NCBI RefSeq assembly: GCF_001866645.1
Contig: NZ_MLYP01000004.1
Coordinates: forward strand, 1-64,000
Source: Streptomyces colonosanans
Lineage (GTDB): Bacteria; Actinomycetota; Actinomycetes; Streptomycetales; Streptomycetaceae
Direction of reading: 5' to 3'
DNA length: 64,000 nucleotides
In this document: positions 26,766-36,161 of the stretch, in pieces
Layout: each line of letters opens with the position of its first letter
How positions within the stretch are numbered: position 1 is the stretch's first letter
Notes under the pieces: model-generated
The model's input: the letters and a program-made list of their open reading frames with translations, nothing else
Database searches by the model: none
Told to the model about the DNA's origin: nothing
Position numbers and translations under genes: made by a program

Positions 26766-27842
26766 CTACGCAGTCTCCACCGTCTGCCTCTGCCACGACT
26801 GCTGGAAGGCGAAACGGGCGGCCTCCACTTCATGGCGCTGGTCGGCATGAAGCACGCCGAGGGCGTACGCCGTCGCCGGAGCGATGCGCGGGGTGCGCGC
26901 CGCCGCGGCAGCGGCGGCGGCCGCCTCCGCGGCGTCACGGTGCCGGTTCAGGGCCCGGCCCGCCGCCGACAGCCGTACGTCGACGGCCGCGTCCTTGCCG
27001 TACAGCACCTCCTGGGCGTAGCGGTGCAGCCGCAGCAGCAGCCGGACCTGGTGCCAGGGGCCGTCCTGCGGGTGCGGTGCCGGGTCCGGGGACAGGCCGT
27101 TGACCAGGGCCTCCGCGTTGTACGGATGGCCCGCGGTGACCAGCGGCAGCGCGGCCACCGCGTCGAGCAGCCGTTCGTGTGCCGCCGCGGCCGGCGGGCG
27201 CAGATCGGCGGTGGCCGCGGCGGGCGTGAGCGGGACCTCGCTGGCGAGGACGGCGACGCTGTCCGCCACCGCGTGGAAACGGCTCGACCCGAGGGCCTGC
27301 AGGGCCGCGGAGTGGGCGCGTGTGCGGGCCAGCGTCAGCTGGCGCTCCAGCAGCGCGCCCGCCTTCGCCGCGCCGACGGTAAGGGCGCCGCGCTCCGGGG
27401 CGGCGGGCCGCGCCGCGTCCCCCGGCTGCGCGGGGAGGGCCGACGCGCCCGACAGCCGGTGCAGGGCCTCGAGCAGCCGTTCGAGCCGGGCGGCATAGGC
27501 GTGCTCGCGGGCCAGCGTGCCCGACAGCCAGGCGAGCTCGGGACGCACCCTTTCTGCCCAGTCGGCGTCGAGCAGGGGGCGGAACGTGTGGAGCGTGCCG
27601 CTGATGCGGCGGGCCGAGCGGCGCAGGGCGAGCGCCGCGTCGCCGGAGTTCTCCGCCCCGCCCGCCACCCCCGCTCTCGATCTCGCCCGAACGGTGGGAT
27701 GCGTGTCCCCCGTCTCCTGGTGCTGGCGCAGAGCACGGAGGAACTCCGTGGCCTGGGCCCTCAGGTAGCCCGCGAGGGCATCCCCGCCGGGGAGGGGCGG
27801 GGCCGTGGAGTCAGTGGAGGGATCAAGGTGCTGCTGTGCCAC
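26766..27842 (-). CDS. CHAD domain protein
   Basis: A 358-residue all-helical protein with the CHAD pattern of conserved His/Arg/Lys in two four-helix bundles: [20 protein letters not shown] and [23 protein letters not shown] domains bind inorganic polyphosphate. GTG start at 27842, overlapping the 3' end of ppk by 20 bp, so translation is probably coupled. Confidence 0.88.
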   Translation of the reverse strand: MAQQHLDPSTDSTAPPLPGGDALAGYLRAQATEFLRALRQHQETGDTHPTVRARSRAGVAGGAENSGDAALALRRSARRISGTLHTFRPLLDADWAERVRPELAWLSGTLAREHAYAARLERLLEALHRLSGASALPAQPGDAARPAAPERGALTVGAAKAGALLERQLTLARTRAHSAALQALGSSRFHAVADSVAVLASEVPLTPAAATADLRPPAAAAHERLLDAVAALPLVTAGHPYNAEALVNGLSPDPAPHPQDGPWHQVRLLLRLHRYAQEVLYGKDAAVDVRLSAAGRALNRHRDAAEAAAAAAAAARTPRIAPATAYALGVLHADQRHEVEAARFAFQQSWQRQTVETA

Positions 27843-30102
27843 GCCGGCGCCTCCGGGCGTCTATGAGCATCTCCTGGATGTTCCGCAGGGGCTGGCCGTC
27901 CGCGTCGGTCGCATGCCGGGTCCACTCGCCGTCGGGGCCCAGGTGCCAGGAGGAGGTGGTGTCGGACATACCGGTCTCCAGGAGCCGGTTGAGGGTCGCC
28001 CGGTGCGCCGGGTCGGTGACCCTGACGAGGGCCTCGATACGGCGGTCGAGGTTGCGGTGCATCATGTCCGCGCTGCCGATCCACACCTCGGGCTCGCCGC
28101 CGCCCGCGAAGGCGAAGACGCGGGAGTGCTCGAGGAAGCGGCCGAGGACGGACCGTACGCGTATGTTCTCGGACAGACCGGTGACGCCCGGCCGCAGTGC
28201 GCAGATCCCGCGCACCCAGACGTCGACCGGGACGCCTGCCTGGGACGCCCGGTAGAGGGCGTCGACGACCGCCTCGTCCACCATCGAGTTGACCTTGATG
28301 CGGACGTACGCGGGACGTCCTGCGGCGTGGTGCTGGATCTCCTTGTTGATCCGGGAGATCAGACCGTCGCGCAGGGACTTGGGGGCGACGAGCAGCCGGC
28401 GATAGGTCTCGCGGCGCGAGTAGCCCGACAGCCTGTTGAACAGGTCGGACAGGTCCGCGCCGACCTGCGGATCGGCGGTCAGCAGACCCAGGTCCTCGTA
28501 CAGGCGCGCGGTCTTCGGGTGGTAGTTGCCCGTACCGACATGGGTGTAACGGCGGAGCGTGTCGCCCTCCTGCCGTACGACGAGCGACAGCTTGCAGTGG
28601 GTCTTCAGCCCGAGGAGCCCGTACACGACGTGGCAGCCCGCCTCCTCCAGCTTGCGGGCCCAGCTGATGTTGGCCTGCTCGTCGAAGCGGGCCTTGATCT
28701 CGACCAGGACGAGGACCTGCTTGCCGGACTCGGCCGCGTCGACGAGCGCGTCGACGATCGGCGAGGTCTCCGAGGTCCGGTACAGCGTCTGCTTGATGGC
28801 GAGCACGTCCGGGTCGGCGGCCGCCTGCTCCAGGAATGCCTGGACCGAGGTGGAGAAGGAGTCGTACGGGTGGTGCAGCAGGACGTCCCGCTCCCGCAGT
28901 GCCGCGAAGACGTCGGGCGCCGACGCCGACTCGACCTCCGCGAGGTCGCGGTGGGTGCCCGCGATGTACTTCGGGTACTTCAGCTCGGGATGGTCGAGGT
29001 TGGCGACGCCGAAGAGGCCCGTGAGGTCCAGGGGGCCGGGCAGCGGGTACACCTCGGCCTCGGAGATCTTCAGCTCGCGTACCAGGAGGTCGAGGACGTA
29101 GCGGTCGATCGACTCCTCCACCTCCAGGCGCACCGGCGGCCCGAAGCGGCGCCGCATGAGTTCCTTCTCCAGGGCCTGGAGCAGGTTCTCGGCGTCGTCC
29201 TCCTCGACCTCCAGGTCCTCGTTGCGGGTGATCCGGAAGGTGTGGTGCTCCAGGACCTCCATGCCCGGGAACAGCTCCTCCAGATGCGCGGCGATGACGT
29301 CCTCGATGGGGACGTAGCGCTGCGAGGAGGCCTCCAGGAAGCGGGAGAGCAGCGGCGGGACCTTGACGCGCGCGAAGTGGCGGTGGCCGGAGACCGGGTT
29401 GCGCACGACGACCGCGAGGTTCAGCGACAGCCCCGAGATGTACGGGAAGGGGTGCGCGGGGTCGACGGCCAGCGGGGTGAGTACCGGGAAGATCTGGTGG
29501 CGGAAGAGCGTGAACAGGCGTGCCTGCTCCTTCTCGGTCAGCTCGTTCCAGCGGACCAGGTGGATGCTCTCCTCCGTGAGCGCGGGGGCGACGTCCTCGT
29601 GGAAGCAGGCCGCGTGCCGGGCCATGAGCTCGCGGGAGCGGGCCCAGATCATCTCCAGCACCTCGCGCGGCTGGAGGCCGGACGCCGACCGGGTGGCGAC
29701 ACCGGTGGCGATGCGGCGCTTCAGGCCTGCGACCCGGACCATGAAGAACTCGTCCAGGTTGCTGGCGAAGATCGCCAGGAACTTCGCCCGCTCGAGGAGC
29801 GGCGTGTTCGGGTCCTCGGCGAGTTCGAGCACGCGCTCGTTGAACTGGAGCCAGCTGCGTTCCCGGTCGAGGAAGCGGCCCTGCGGGAGCTGGGCGCCCT
29901 CGGCCTCCTCGTACACATCGAGGTCGGCGTCGATGTCCGGTTCCAGGTCGGAGACCGTCGCGGCCACGGCGTGCGGGCGGTGCGCGGCGATGGAGCCCAC
30001 GGAGGGCTGCTGGTTCTGCATGTTCGCGCGACCCGAGGGTTCTCCATCACGCGCGGTGGTGGGGGACGGCTGGGCCTGTGCCTGGGCATTTTGCTGGCTC
30101 AT
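27823..30102 (-). CDS. ppk: Polyphosphate kinase Ppk1
   Basis: A 759-residue enzyme that makes polyphosphate from ATP reversibly. Seen: N-terminal domain ([19 protein letters not shown]), head domain, and two catalytic domains with the phosphorylated His in [10 protein letters not shown] and the [18 protein letters not shown] motif. I choose ATG 30102 (GGAAG ten bases upstream, MSQQNAQAQ). ATG 30237 would add 45 poorly conserved residues and has no good site. In Streptomyces, ppk is under PhoP and its loss raises antibiotic production. It leads an operon with CHAD and Nudix genes. Confidence 0.95.
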   Translation of the reverse strand: MSQQNAQAQAQPSPTTARDGEPSGRANMQNQQPSVGSIAAHRPHAVAATVSDLEPDIDADLDVYEEAEGAQLPQGRFLDRERSWLQFNERVLELAEDPNTPLLERAKFLAIFASNLDEFFMVRVAGLKRRIATGVATRSASGLQPREVLEMIWARSRELMARHAACFHEDVAPALTEESIHLVRWNELTEKEQARLFTLFRHQIFPVLTPLAVDPAHPFPYISGLSLNLAVVVRNPVSGHRHFARVKVPPLLSRFLEASSQRYVPIEDVIAAHLEELFPGMEVLEHHTFRITRNEDLEVEEDDAENLLQALEKELMRRRFGPPVRLEVEESIDRYVLDLLVRELKISEAEVYPLPGPLDLTGLFGVANLDHPELKYPKYIAGTHRDLAEVESASAPDVFAALRERDVLLHHPYDSFSTSVQAFLEQAAADPDVLAIKQTLYRTSETSPIVDALVDAAESGKQVLVLVEIKARFDEQANISWARKLEEAGCHVVYGLLGLKTHCKLSLVVRQEGDTLRRYTHVGTGNYHPKTARLYEDLGLLTADPQVGADLSDLFNRLSGYSRRETYRRLLVAPKSLRDGLISRINKEIQHHAAGRPAYVRIKVNSMVDEAVVDALYRASQAGVPVDVWVRGICALRPGVTGLSENIRVRSVLGRFLEHSRVFAFAGGGEPEVWIGSADMMHRNLDRRIEALVRVTDPAHRATLNRLLETGMSDTTSSWHLGPDGEWTRHATDADGQPLRNIQEMLIDARRRRRGTAAP

Positions 30103-30486
30103 GAACCCATTCTTCCGCGCCGATCGGGTGAGGGGCGCGTCGGAGAGCGAAGGCGGCAGTGCGACGAGGGGACGCCCGCTCTCCGCACCGGCCCCGCTCT
30201 CCCGGGGCGGCGGGGGCTCTGGCGCGGCGGCGTTCATTGCCCGAGCGTCGCAAGCCCGTCTGAATCAAGGGTTACGGCGACATGACATGCGGGATAGCGG
30301 GTGGAGGCTCGCGGGCGTCCCTGTAGGGCGCGCGGTGGCGTAGGGGGCTTGGGCAGCGTGTGCCGCGCGGTGTGTGCCGGCGGCCGGGCGGCCCGCACCG
30401 GGTCGGTCGGGAACCGTTCCCGGACCGACCGGAAACTCCTCTCGGGAAACGTGAACCGATCGAGGGGGCTCGTCCGATGAAGGGGC
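30103..30486. promoter_or_regulatory. Divergent control region of ppk and the ECF sigma gene
   Basis: About 380 bp between divergent starts. On the minus strand GGTTCACGTTTC (near 30450) is a single PHO-unit-like site; a full PHO box as at pstS is not evident. No other strong motif is seen. Confidence 0.4.
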
Positions 30487-31026
30487 GTGAGGGAAACGAG
30501 AAGTGACGGGGAGCTGCTGCATGCCGCGGCGGACGGGGACCGTCGCGCCTTCGAGGAGCTGTACCGGCGGTACGCGCCGTGGCTCACGGCACGACTGCGT
30601 GGCCGGTGCGCCGACCCGGGGGTCGTGGACGACGTCGTGCAGGAGACGTTCCTCGCGGTCTGGCGCGGCACCGCGCGCTACCGCGAGGACGGTGACGTGG
30701 CCGGCTGGCTCTGGCGCATCGGCGCCCGACGGCTGGTGGACGCGCTGCGCGGCGACGGCGCGCGTGGCCGGCTGCGGAAGACGCTGGCGCGGCTGCGGCA
30801 CCGTCACGAGGCCTCCGCGGAGGAGCGTGTCCTCGCGGGAGTGGAGCACGGCGACCTGGCGGGGGCGCTGACCAGGCTCTCGCCCGAGCTGCGGGCCGTC
30901 CTGCAGGCGACGGTGGTCGACGGACTGACGACCAAGGAGGCGGCCGTCCTGCTCGGTATTCCCCCGGGCACGGTCAAGACACGGGCGCTGCGCGCGCGCA
31001 AGCGGTTGCGGGAGGAGCTGGCATGA
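30487..31026 (+). CDS. ECF-type RNA polymerase sigma factor
   Basis: A 179-residue sigma factor with region 2 (AFEELYRRYAPWL, DDVVQETFLAVWRG) and region 4 helix-turn-helix (LTTKEAAVLLGIPPGTVKTR). GTG 30487 is the only plausible start because the frame is closed by TGA at 30478-30480. Its stop overlaps the anti-sigma start (ATGA), which makes the pair a regulatory unit. The target operon is probably its own, including the ABC exporter that follows. Confidence 0.9.
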   Translation: MRETRSDGELLHAAADGDRRAFEELYRRYAPWLTARLRGRCADPGVVDDVVQETFLAVWRGTARYREDGDVAGWLWRIGARRLVDALRGDGARGRLRKTLARLRHRHEASAEERVLAGVEHGDLAGALTRLSPELRAVLQATVVDGLTTKEAAVLLGIPPGTVKTRALRARKRLREELA

Positions 31027-31895
31027 GCGACGACAAGCACGACGGCATCGGATGGCACGCGGACGCCGACGATCTTCGCGCCTATGCGCGCGGCGAGCTG
31101 GAGGCACCCCGGCTGTGGTCCGTCGACGCACATCTGATCGCCTGCGCGCCCTGCCGCCTCGCGCTGGCCGAGGCGGGCGACCCGCTCGCCCTGGACGCGG
31201 GCTGGGCGCGGCTCGACGCCGAGCTGGACGCTCCCCGGCCGGGCGTCGTCGAGGCCCTGCTGACGCGCATCGGGGTCGCCGACCACACCGCGCGGCTGCT
31301 CGCCGCGACACCTGTGCTGCGCGCCTCCTGGCTGAGCGCGGTGCTGCTGGTCCTGGCCATGACGGTGGCAAGCGTGTACACGGCCGACTCGCCCTGGCTG
31401 TTCCTAGCGCTGGCTTCGCTGCTGCCGCTGGCGGGCGTCGCGCTGTCGTACGGTCCGGTCCTCGACCCGACCTACGAGATGGCGCTCGTCGCCCCGCTGC
31501 ACGGCTTCCGTCTGCTGATGATCCGCACGGTCGCGGTGCTGGTCACCAGCCTGGGGCTGAACGGCCTGGCGACGCTGGCCCTCCCGGAATACGGGCTGCG
31601 GGCGCTGGCCTGGCTGCTGCCCGCACTCGCGCTGACCACGACGGGTCTCGCACTGACCGCCCGGCTGGGCCCGGTCCTCGCCCCCGCCCTGGTCAGCGGC
31701 GGCTGGGTCGCCCTGCTGGTGGTGACCAGGGCGACCACCCACGGGACGCTCGTGCCGTTCACGGCGGCGGGCCAGGGCGTGGCGGCGGCGATCGCCGTGG
31801 TCGCCGCGGTCTCGCTGCACCGTCTGCGGGACCGGTTCGACGGCTCGCCGTCCCCCTCCTCCATCACCGACTTCGCGCACAGGAGCGCCTCATGA
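31023..31895 (+). CDS. Membrane anti-sigma factor with zinc-finger-like N-terminus
   Basis: A 290-residue protein: cytoplasmic N-terminus with the H-x3-C-x2-C motif (DAHLIACAPC, about 36-45) of zinc anti-sigma factors, then six hydrophobic helices with little outside domain. It should hold the ECF factor of the previous gene at the membrane. The many helices, compared with one in most anti-sigma factors, suggest that it also senses the membrane or the ABC partner. ATGA overlaps on both sides. Confidence 0.82.
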   Translation: MSDDKHDGIGWHADADDLRAYARGELEAPRLWSVDAHLIACAPCRLALAEAGDPLALDAGWARLDAELDAPRPGVVEALLTRIGVADHTARLLAATPVLRASWLSAVLLVLAMTVASVYTADSPWLFLALASLLPLAGVALSYGPVLDPTYEMALVAPLHGFRLLMIRTVAVLVTSLGLNGLATLALPEYGLRALAWLLPALALTTTGLALTARLGPVLAPALVSGGWVALLVVTRATTHGTLVPFTAAGQGVAAAIAVVAAVSLHRLRDRFDGSPSPSSITDFAHRSAS

Positions 31896-32761
31896 CCACC
31901 CACCCCACCGTCTCGGCCTCCGGCCTGACCCTGCGCTACGGCGGCACAGCCGCTCTCGACGACGTCTCCTTCCGCCTGCACGAGGGCGTCACGGGCCTGC
32001 TCGGACCCAACGGTGCGGGCAAGACGACCCTGCTGCGTGTGCTGGCCACCGCCGTGCCCGCCGACCGGGGTGCCTTCACCGTCCTCGGGCACGACCCGGG
32101 CACGGTGAACGGCCGCCGGGAGGTGCGGCGCCGGCTCGGCTATCTGCCGCAGACCCCGGGCTTCCACGCGGACTTCACCGCCTTCGCGTTCGTCGACTAC
32201 GTGGCGATCCTCAAGGAGCTCACCGACCGGGCGGCCCGCCATCGCGAGGTGCGGCGCGTGCTCGAGGCCGTCGACCTCTCCGATGTGCGCGGCAAGCGCA
32301 TCAAGCGGCTCTCCGGCGGAATGCGCCAGCGTGTCGCCCTGGCCGCCGCGCTCCTCGGGGATCCGGACCTGCTGCTGCTCGACGAACCGACCGTGGGCCT
32401 CGACCCCGAACAGCGCATGCGGTTCCGGGAGGTGATCGCCGAGGCGGGCCAGGGCAGGACGGTGCTGCTGTCCACCCACCAGACCGAGGACGTGGCGATG
32501 CTCTGCCGTCGCGTCATCGTCATGGCCCACGGCCGTGTCCGCTTCGAGGGCACCCCGGCCGAGTTGACCGCACGGGCGGCGGGCCGGGTGTGGAGCAGCG
32601 CGGAACGCGACCCGCAGGCCCGTGCGGGCTGGCGCACGGGCCTGGGCGCCTTCCGTAATGTCGGCGACCCGCCCAAGGACGCCGAACTCCTCGAACCCAC
32701 CTTGGAGGACGGCTACTTGCTCGTCCTCGACGGCGAGCCCGTGGAGGTCGCGTCCGCATGA
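31892..32761 (+). CDS. ABC transporter ATP-binding protein
   Basis: A 289-residue ABC ATPase: Walker A GPNGAGKT, Q-loop LPQTP, signature LSGGMRQRVALA, Walker B LLLLDEPTVGLDP, His switch STHQT. The C-terminal 60 residues are an added domain typical of exporter ATPases of the DrrA/CcmA type. The start is ATG 31892, in an ATGA overlap with the anti-sigma gene. The substrate is unknown. Confidence 0.92.
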   Translation: MTTHPTVSASGLTLRYGGTAALDDVSFRLHEGVTGLLGPNGAGKTTLLRVLATAVPADRGAFTVLGHDPGTVNGRREVRRRLGYLPQTPGFHADFTAFAFVDYVAILKELTDRAARHREVRRVLEAVDLSDVRGKRIKRLSGGMRQRVALAAALLGDPDLLLLDEPTVGLDPEQRMRFREVIAEAGQGRTVLLSTHQTEDVAMLCRRVIVMAHGRVRFEGTPAELTARAAGRVWSSAERDPQARAGWRTGLGAFRNVGDPPKDAELLEPTLEDGYLLVLDGEPVEVASA

Positions 32762-34311
32762 GCGCCGTCATCGACAAGGCCCCCGTGGTGTCCGCACCCG
32801 CGCAGGCCGGCCGCCACCCGGTCTCCGCGGTCCTCGCACTCGCCCGCTTCGAGGCCCGCGAACTCCTCCTGCGGATCCCGGTGTTCGTGTTCCTGCTGCT
32901 GTACGTCGGCCAGACCGGCTGGAAGCTGTTCTCCCGGGGCGGCATGGACGACTACCCGGTCCTGCACCACGTCGACTGCGCAACCCAGTCCGGCCCTATG
33001 TTCCTTGACATCGCCGTCCTCGTCTCCGTGAACGTCGCCGTGCTGCGCTCCCGGCGCCACGACACGGACCGGCACTTCGACACCCTGGTCATGGAGCCGT
33101 GGCGGCGCACGCTCGCGCACGCGCTGTCGGTGGTGCCCATCGCCGCGGTCACCGCGCTGGTCGTCGCCGTCGAGTTCGGCTGGGCGGCGCTGCAGCCGGG
33201 TGCGGTCGGCCATGGTTCGGTCGCCGAGCTGGCGGTGGGGCCGCTGGTGCTGCTGCTGTGCGGAGTCCTGGGGGTACTGACCGCGCGGGTGATCCCGAGT
33301 GTGCTCGGCGGCCCCGTCGTCGTGGTCATCGGGTTCGTCGCGTTCATGGTCGCCCCCGGCGTCATCGGACCGGACACGGTGCACTGGCTGGACTGGCTGC
33401 AGCCATATGTCTGGGAGGGCGGCCTCAAGCCGATCCCCTCCGGCCTCCTGGGCCGCCCGGCCGCCTGGCACGTCCTGTATCTGGCGGGCCTGACCGCACT
33501 GCTGCTGTGTGTCGCGGTCCTGCTGAACGGGCGGCGTACACGCCTGCTGAAGGCGGTGACGGCGGTAGCGCTGGCTGCCACGGTCGGGGGGATCGCCGGG
33601 CAGTCCCCGAGCCACGAGGCCGCCCTGACCGCGGCCCGTGACAAGGTGAGCCACGGGCCGGCGCCCTTCCAGTCGTGTGAGACGCACGGCCGGTCGACGT
33701 ACTGCTCCTTTCCGGAGTGGACCGGCTGGCGGGACGACTGGGCGCGGGTCGTCGACCGTGTCCAGAGCCTCGCCGGCGGTCGGGCCCAAGGAGCACGGCT
33801 GACGATCCGGCAGCGGATACCGGTCGTCTACGACCTGCGCAGCGACTCCGCCATCATGCCCCTGCACACACCGGGCGAGGTCACGGCCGGCACGCTCTGG
33901 GGCGGCAACCGTGTCCCCGAGTTCGCCGTCGGGGTCGCATCGGTTCTCGTGGCAGGGGACGAGGAGTCGGCCCCCGGGCCGTGCGACGCCCGCGTGGTGA
34001 CCGTCATGTGGCTGGCGCTGGCCGCGCAGGACGATCCGAAGACGGCGTTCCGCAACGTCCGCCTGGACGACAGCGTCGAGGGCTCCGCCGCCGTCCTGGG
34101 CGTCACGGACTCGCTCTCGATGAGCGCCGGGCAGACCCGGATCGTCCGGGAACTCCTCGAGCGTCCGCGCTACAGCGTCACGGCCCGGGTGAAGTCCCAC
34201 TGGACGGAGCTGACGTCCCCGAAGACCTCACGGGCGCGGGTGGCGGAACTGCTCGGGGTACCGGCCGCCGAGGGGGACGACGAGGAAGAGGGGGAGCTGT
34301 GCCGGCAGTAG
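32758..34311 (+). CDS. ABC transporter permease
   Basis: A 517-residue membrane protein with six or so N-terminal helices (VFVFLLLYVGQTGWKLF, VLLLCGVLGVLTARVIPSVLGG) followed by an extracytoplasmic or soluble domain of about 200 residues with cysteines (SCETHGRSTYCSF, GPCDARV, GELCRQ). The end part may be a secreted-side domain. ATGA overlap with the ATPase gene. It would form the exporter with the previous gene. Confidence 0.85.
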   Translation: MSAVIDKAPVVSAPAQAGRHPVSAVLALARFEARELLLRIPVFVFLLLYVGQTGWKLFSRGGMDDYPVLHHVDCATQSGPMFLDIAVLVSVNVAVLRSRRHDTDRHFDTLVMEPWRRTLAHALSVVPIAAVTALVVAVEFGWAALQPGAVGHGSVAELAVGPLVLLLCGVLGVLTARVIPSVLGGPVVVVIGFVAFMVAPGVIGPDTVHWLDWLQPYVWEGGLKPIPSGLLGRPAAWHVLYLAGLTALLLCVAVLLNGRRTRLLKAVTAVALAATVGGIAGQSPSHEAALTAARDKVSHGPAPFQSCETHGRSTYCSFPEWTGWRDDWARVVDRVQSLAGGRAQGARLTIRQRIPVVYDLRSDSAIMPLHTPGEVTAGTLWGGNRVPEFAVGVASVLVAGDEESAPGPCDARVVTVMWLALAAQDDPKTAFRNVRLDDSVEGSAAVLGVTDSLSMSAGQTRIVRELLERPRYSVTARVKSHWTELTSPKTSRARVAELLGVPAAEGDDEEEGELCRQ

Positions 34312-34964
34312 CCGACAGATATGCGGGGATCGCGGCCCTCGTCCCGCCGGTGTGGCGCTCCCTCCCCTGGGGGATGCTCGGTGCCGCCGCCGGCCTGGGC
34401 CCGGCTCTCGGCGCGGTCGCACGGCTGACGCCGGGCGGGTACGGCACCGCCTTCGCCGCCGTGCTCCTCAGGGTCGCCGCGGTCGCCCTCGCCCTGGGCC
34501 TGGCGTTCCTGCTGGACGATCCGGCGCGGCACACCACCGCGGCGGTGCCGACCCGGCGGGTGGTGCGCAGCGGAGTGCGGATGGTGCTTGCCGCCCCGTT
34601 CGCGGCACTGAGCTGGACGGCGGCCCTGCTGCTGGTACCGGCGCGGATACGGCCCCCGGCCGGCGACCTCACCCTGGAGGCGGCGGCGCTGGCGGCCCTG
34701 GCGCTCACCGGCGCCGCGAGCGCCCTACGGTTCACCGACAGACCACGGCCGGGGGCGGCGGTGGCGGCGGCGCTGCTGATGGGAACGCTGCTGGCGACGC
34801 TGCTCCCTGAGCGAGGGTCCCTGCTCGTCGCGGTGGGCGCCCCCGGCTGGGCGGCGGCCCATCAGCGATGGGCGGCCCTGCTGATGCTCACCCTGCTGGT
34901 GGGCGCGGCGCTTCTGCCGGAGCCGGTACGCAGGCACCGGGTGACGGCCCGCGCCCACCGCTGA
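34299..34964 (+). CDS. Integral membrane protein, second permease-like subunit
   Basis: A 221-residue protein with about six hydrophobic helices and no motif. GTG start at 34299 with AAGAGGGGG upstream; it overlaps the permease gene by 13 bp. It is the fifth gene of the sigma operon and is probably part of the same exporter. Confidence 0.8.
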   Translation: MPAVADRYAGIAALVPPVWRSLPWGMLGAAAGLGPALGAVARLTPGGYGTAFAAVLLRVAAVALALGLAFLLDDPARHTTAAVPTRRVVRSGVRMVLAAPFAALSWTAALLLVPARIRPPAGDLTLEAAALAALALTGAASALRFTDRPRPGAAVAAALLMGTLLATLLPERGSLLVAVGAPGWAAAHQRWAALLMLTLLVGAALLPEPVRRHRVTARAHR

Positions 34965-34994
34965 CGGCGACGCACGGCCCCGGTCACCCGTTCC

Positions 34995-35933
34995 TCACGT
35001 TTCCGACCGGTACATCAGATCCGTCTCGTGGGTCATGAAGCCCAGCCGCTCGTAGACCGTGAGCGCGGCCTTGTTGTCCGCGTCGACGTACAGCATCACG
35101 GTGGGCAGGCCCTGGGCGGCGAGGTGCCGCAGGCCGATCGTGGTGAGGGCGCGGCCGAGGCCGCCGCCCTGAGCGCCGGGGCGGACGCCGAGGACGTACA
35201 CCTCGCCGAGCTGCTCCTCCGCGTGGACCTTGGTCCAGTGGAAGCCGATGAGCTCCGGGCCGTGCTCGCCCTCGCGCTCGGCGAGGAAGAAGCCCTGCGG
35301 GTCGAACCATGGCTCGGCCATGCGATCGTCCAGGTCGCGCTGGGTGAGCGAGCCCTGTTCGGGGTGGTGGGCGAAGGCGCTCGCGTTGACGGTGAGCCAG
35401 GCCGTGTCGTCCCGGCCGGGCACGAAGGTGCGCACCGTGACGCCGTCGGGCAGCTTGGGCTCGGGCAGCTCGAGGTCGGTCAACGGGCGGCGCATCTGGC
35501 GCAGTTCACGGAAGAGGGTGAGGCCGAGCACCTGGGCGAGGTGCCGGGCCGCGGAGTGGCCGCCGTGCGCCCACACCCGCAACCGCTTGCCGGAGGCGGC
35601 GAGGAGCGCGGCGCCCAGCGCCCGGCCGTGCCCGTGCCCGCGATGCGAGGGGTGCACGGCCAGCTCGGCGGCGGGGGCCTCGACCGGGTCGGTGTCTTCC
35701 AACTGGGCGTATCCGACGAGCGTGTCGCCGACCGTCAGCAGAAGATGGGACACGCCCTCCCGCTCACCGCCGCGCAACTGCAGGCGTCCCTGTTCGGACA
35801 CCGCCTGCTGCCCGTCGACCCGGGCGGCCTCGGCGAGCAGCGCGAGCACGGACTCGGCTTGTCCGGGAGAAAGCGCGGTGAGGGTCTCGATGGCGCGGGG
35901 CGATGCCGGGTGGGCGCAGTCGTCGCTGGTCAT
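34995..35933 (-). CDS. mshD: Mycothiol synthase MshD
   Basis: A 312-residue protein of two fused GNAT domains: the first with AELAVHPSHRGHGHGRALG (about 90-108), the second with EVYVLGVRPGAQGGGLGRAL (about 242-261) and the N-K-A-A-L-x-V-Y-E-R-L-G-F end. This tandem layout and length are those of MshD, which acetylates Cys-GlcN-Ins with acetyl-CoA in the last step of mycothiol synthesis. The gene is single, convergent with the ABC operon. Confidence 0.92.
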   Translation of the reverse strand: MTSDDCAHPASPRAIETLTALSPGQAESVLALLAEAARVDGQQAVSEQGRLQLRGGEREGVSHLLLTVGDTLVGYAQLEDTDPVEAPAAELAVHPSHRGHGHGRALGAALLAASGKRLRVWAHGGHSAARHLAQVLGLTLFRELRQMRRPLTDLELPEPKLPDGVTVRTFVPGRDDTAWLTVNASAFAHHPEQGSLTQRDLDDRMAEPWFDPQGFFLAEREGEHGPELIGFHWTKVHAEEQLGEVYVLGVRPGAQGGGLGRALTTIGLRHLAAQGLPTVMLYVDADNKAALTVYERLGFMTHETDLMYRSET

Positions 35934-36161
35934 GAGTACGAGAGTACGGGGATGGCCGCCGAAAGGAGACGCAAATGGACACCTGGTTGTAATCCCGGAC
36001 CCCTGTTGCGCTACGCGCGTTGACCCTAGGCTGCGCGAGCGACCGTCTCAGCGTGCTCATTACACGAAGCACGCATGGACGGTCCGGACACCACACACGC
36101 GGGCAGACGGTCCGGCCGCGCATGCCCGGCGTAACCGCGCGCACTTCACTCAGGGGAGCAC
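35934..36161 (+). promoter_or_regulatory. Divergent region mshD / 5'-nucleotidase with a direct repeat
   Basis: GACGGTCCGG occurs twice in direct orientation (36078-36087 and 36106-36115, 28 bp apart) just before the nucleotidase gene. It could be a regulator site. No PHO box is seen despite the phosphate-scavenging role of the gene. Confidence 0.35.

Noticed and set aside
27805..30285. Long plus-strand open frame opposite ppk
   Set aside because: It is a shadow of ppk. The minus strand has the catalytic His motif and the family length.
35934..36161. PHO box upstream of the 5'-nucleotidase gene
   Set aside because: Looked for because of the gene's role; no GTTCACC-type direct repeats of 11 bp are present.
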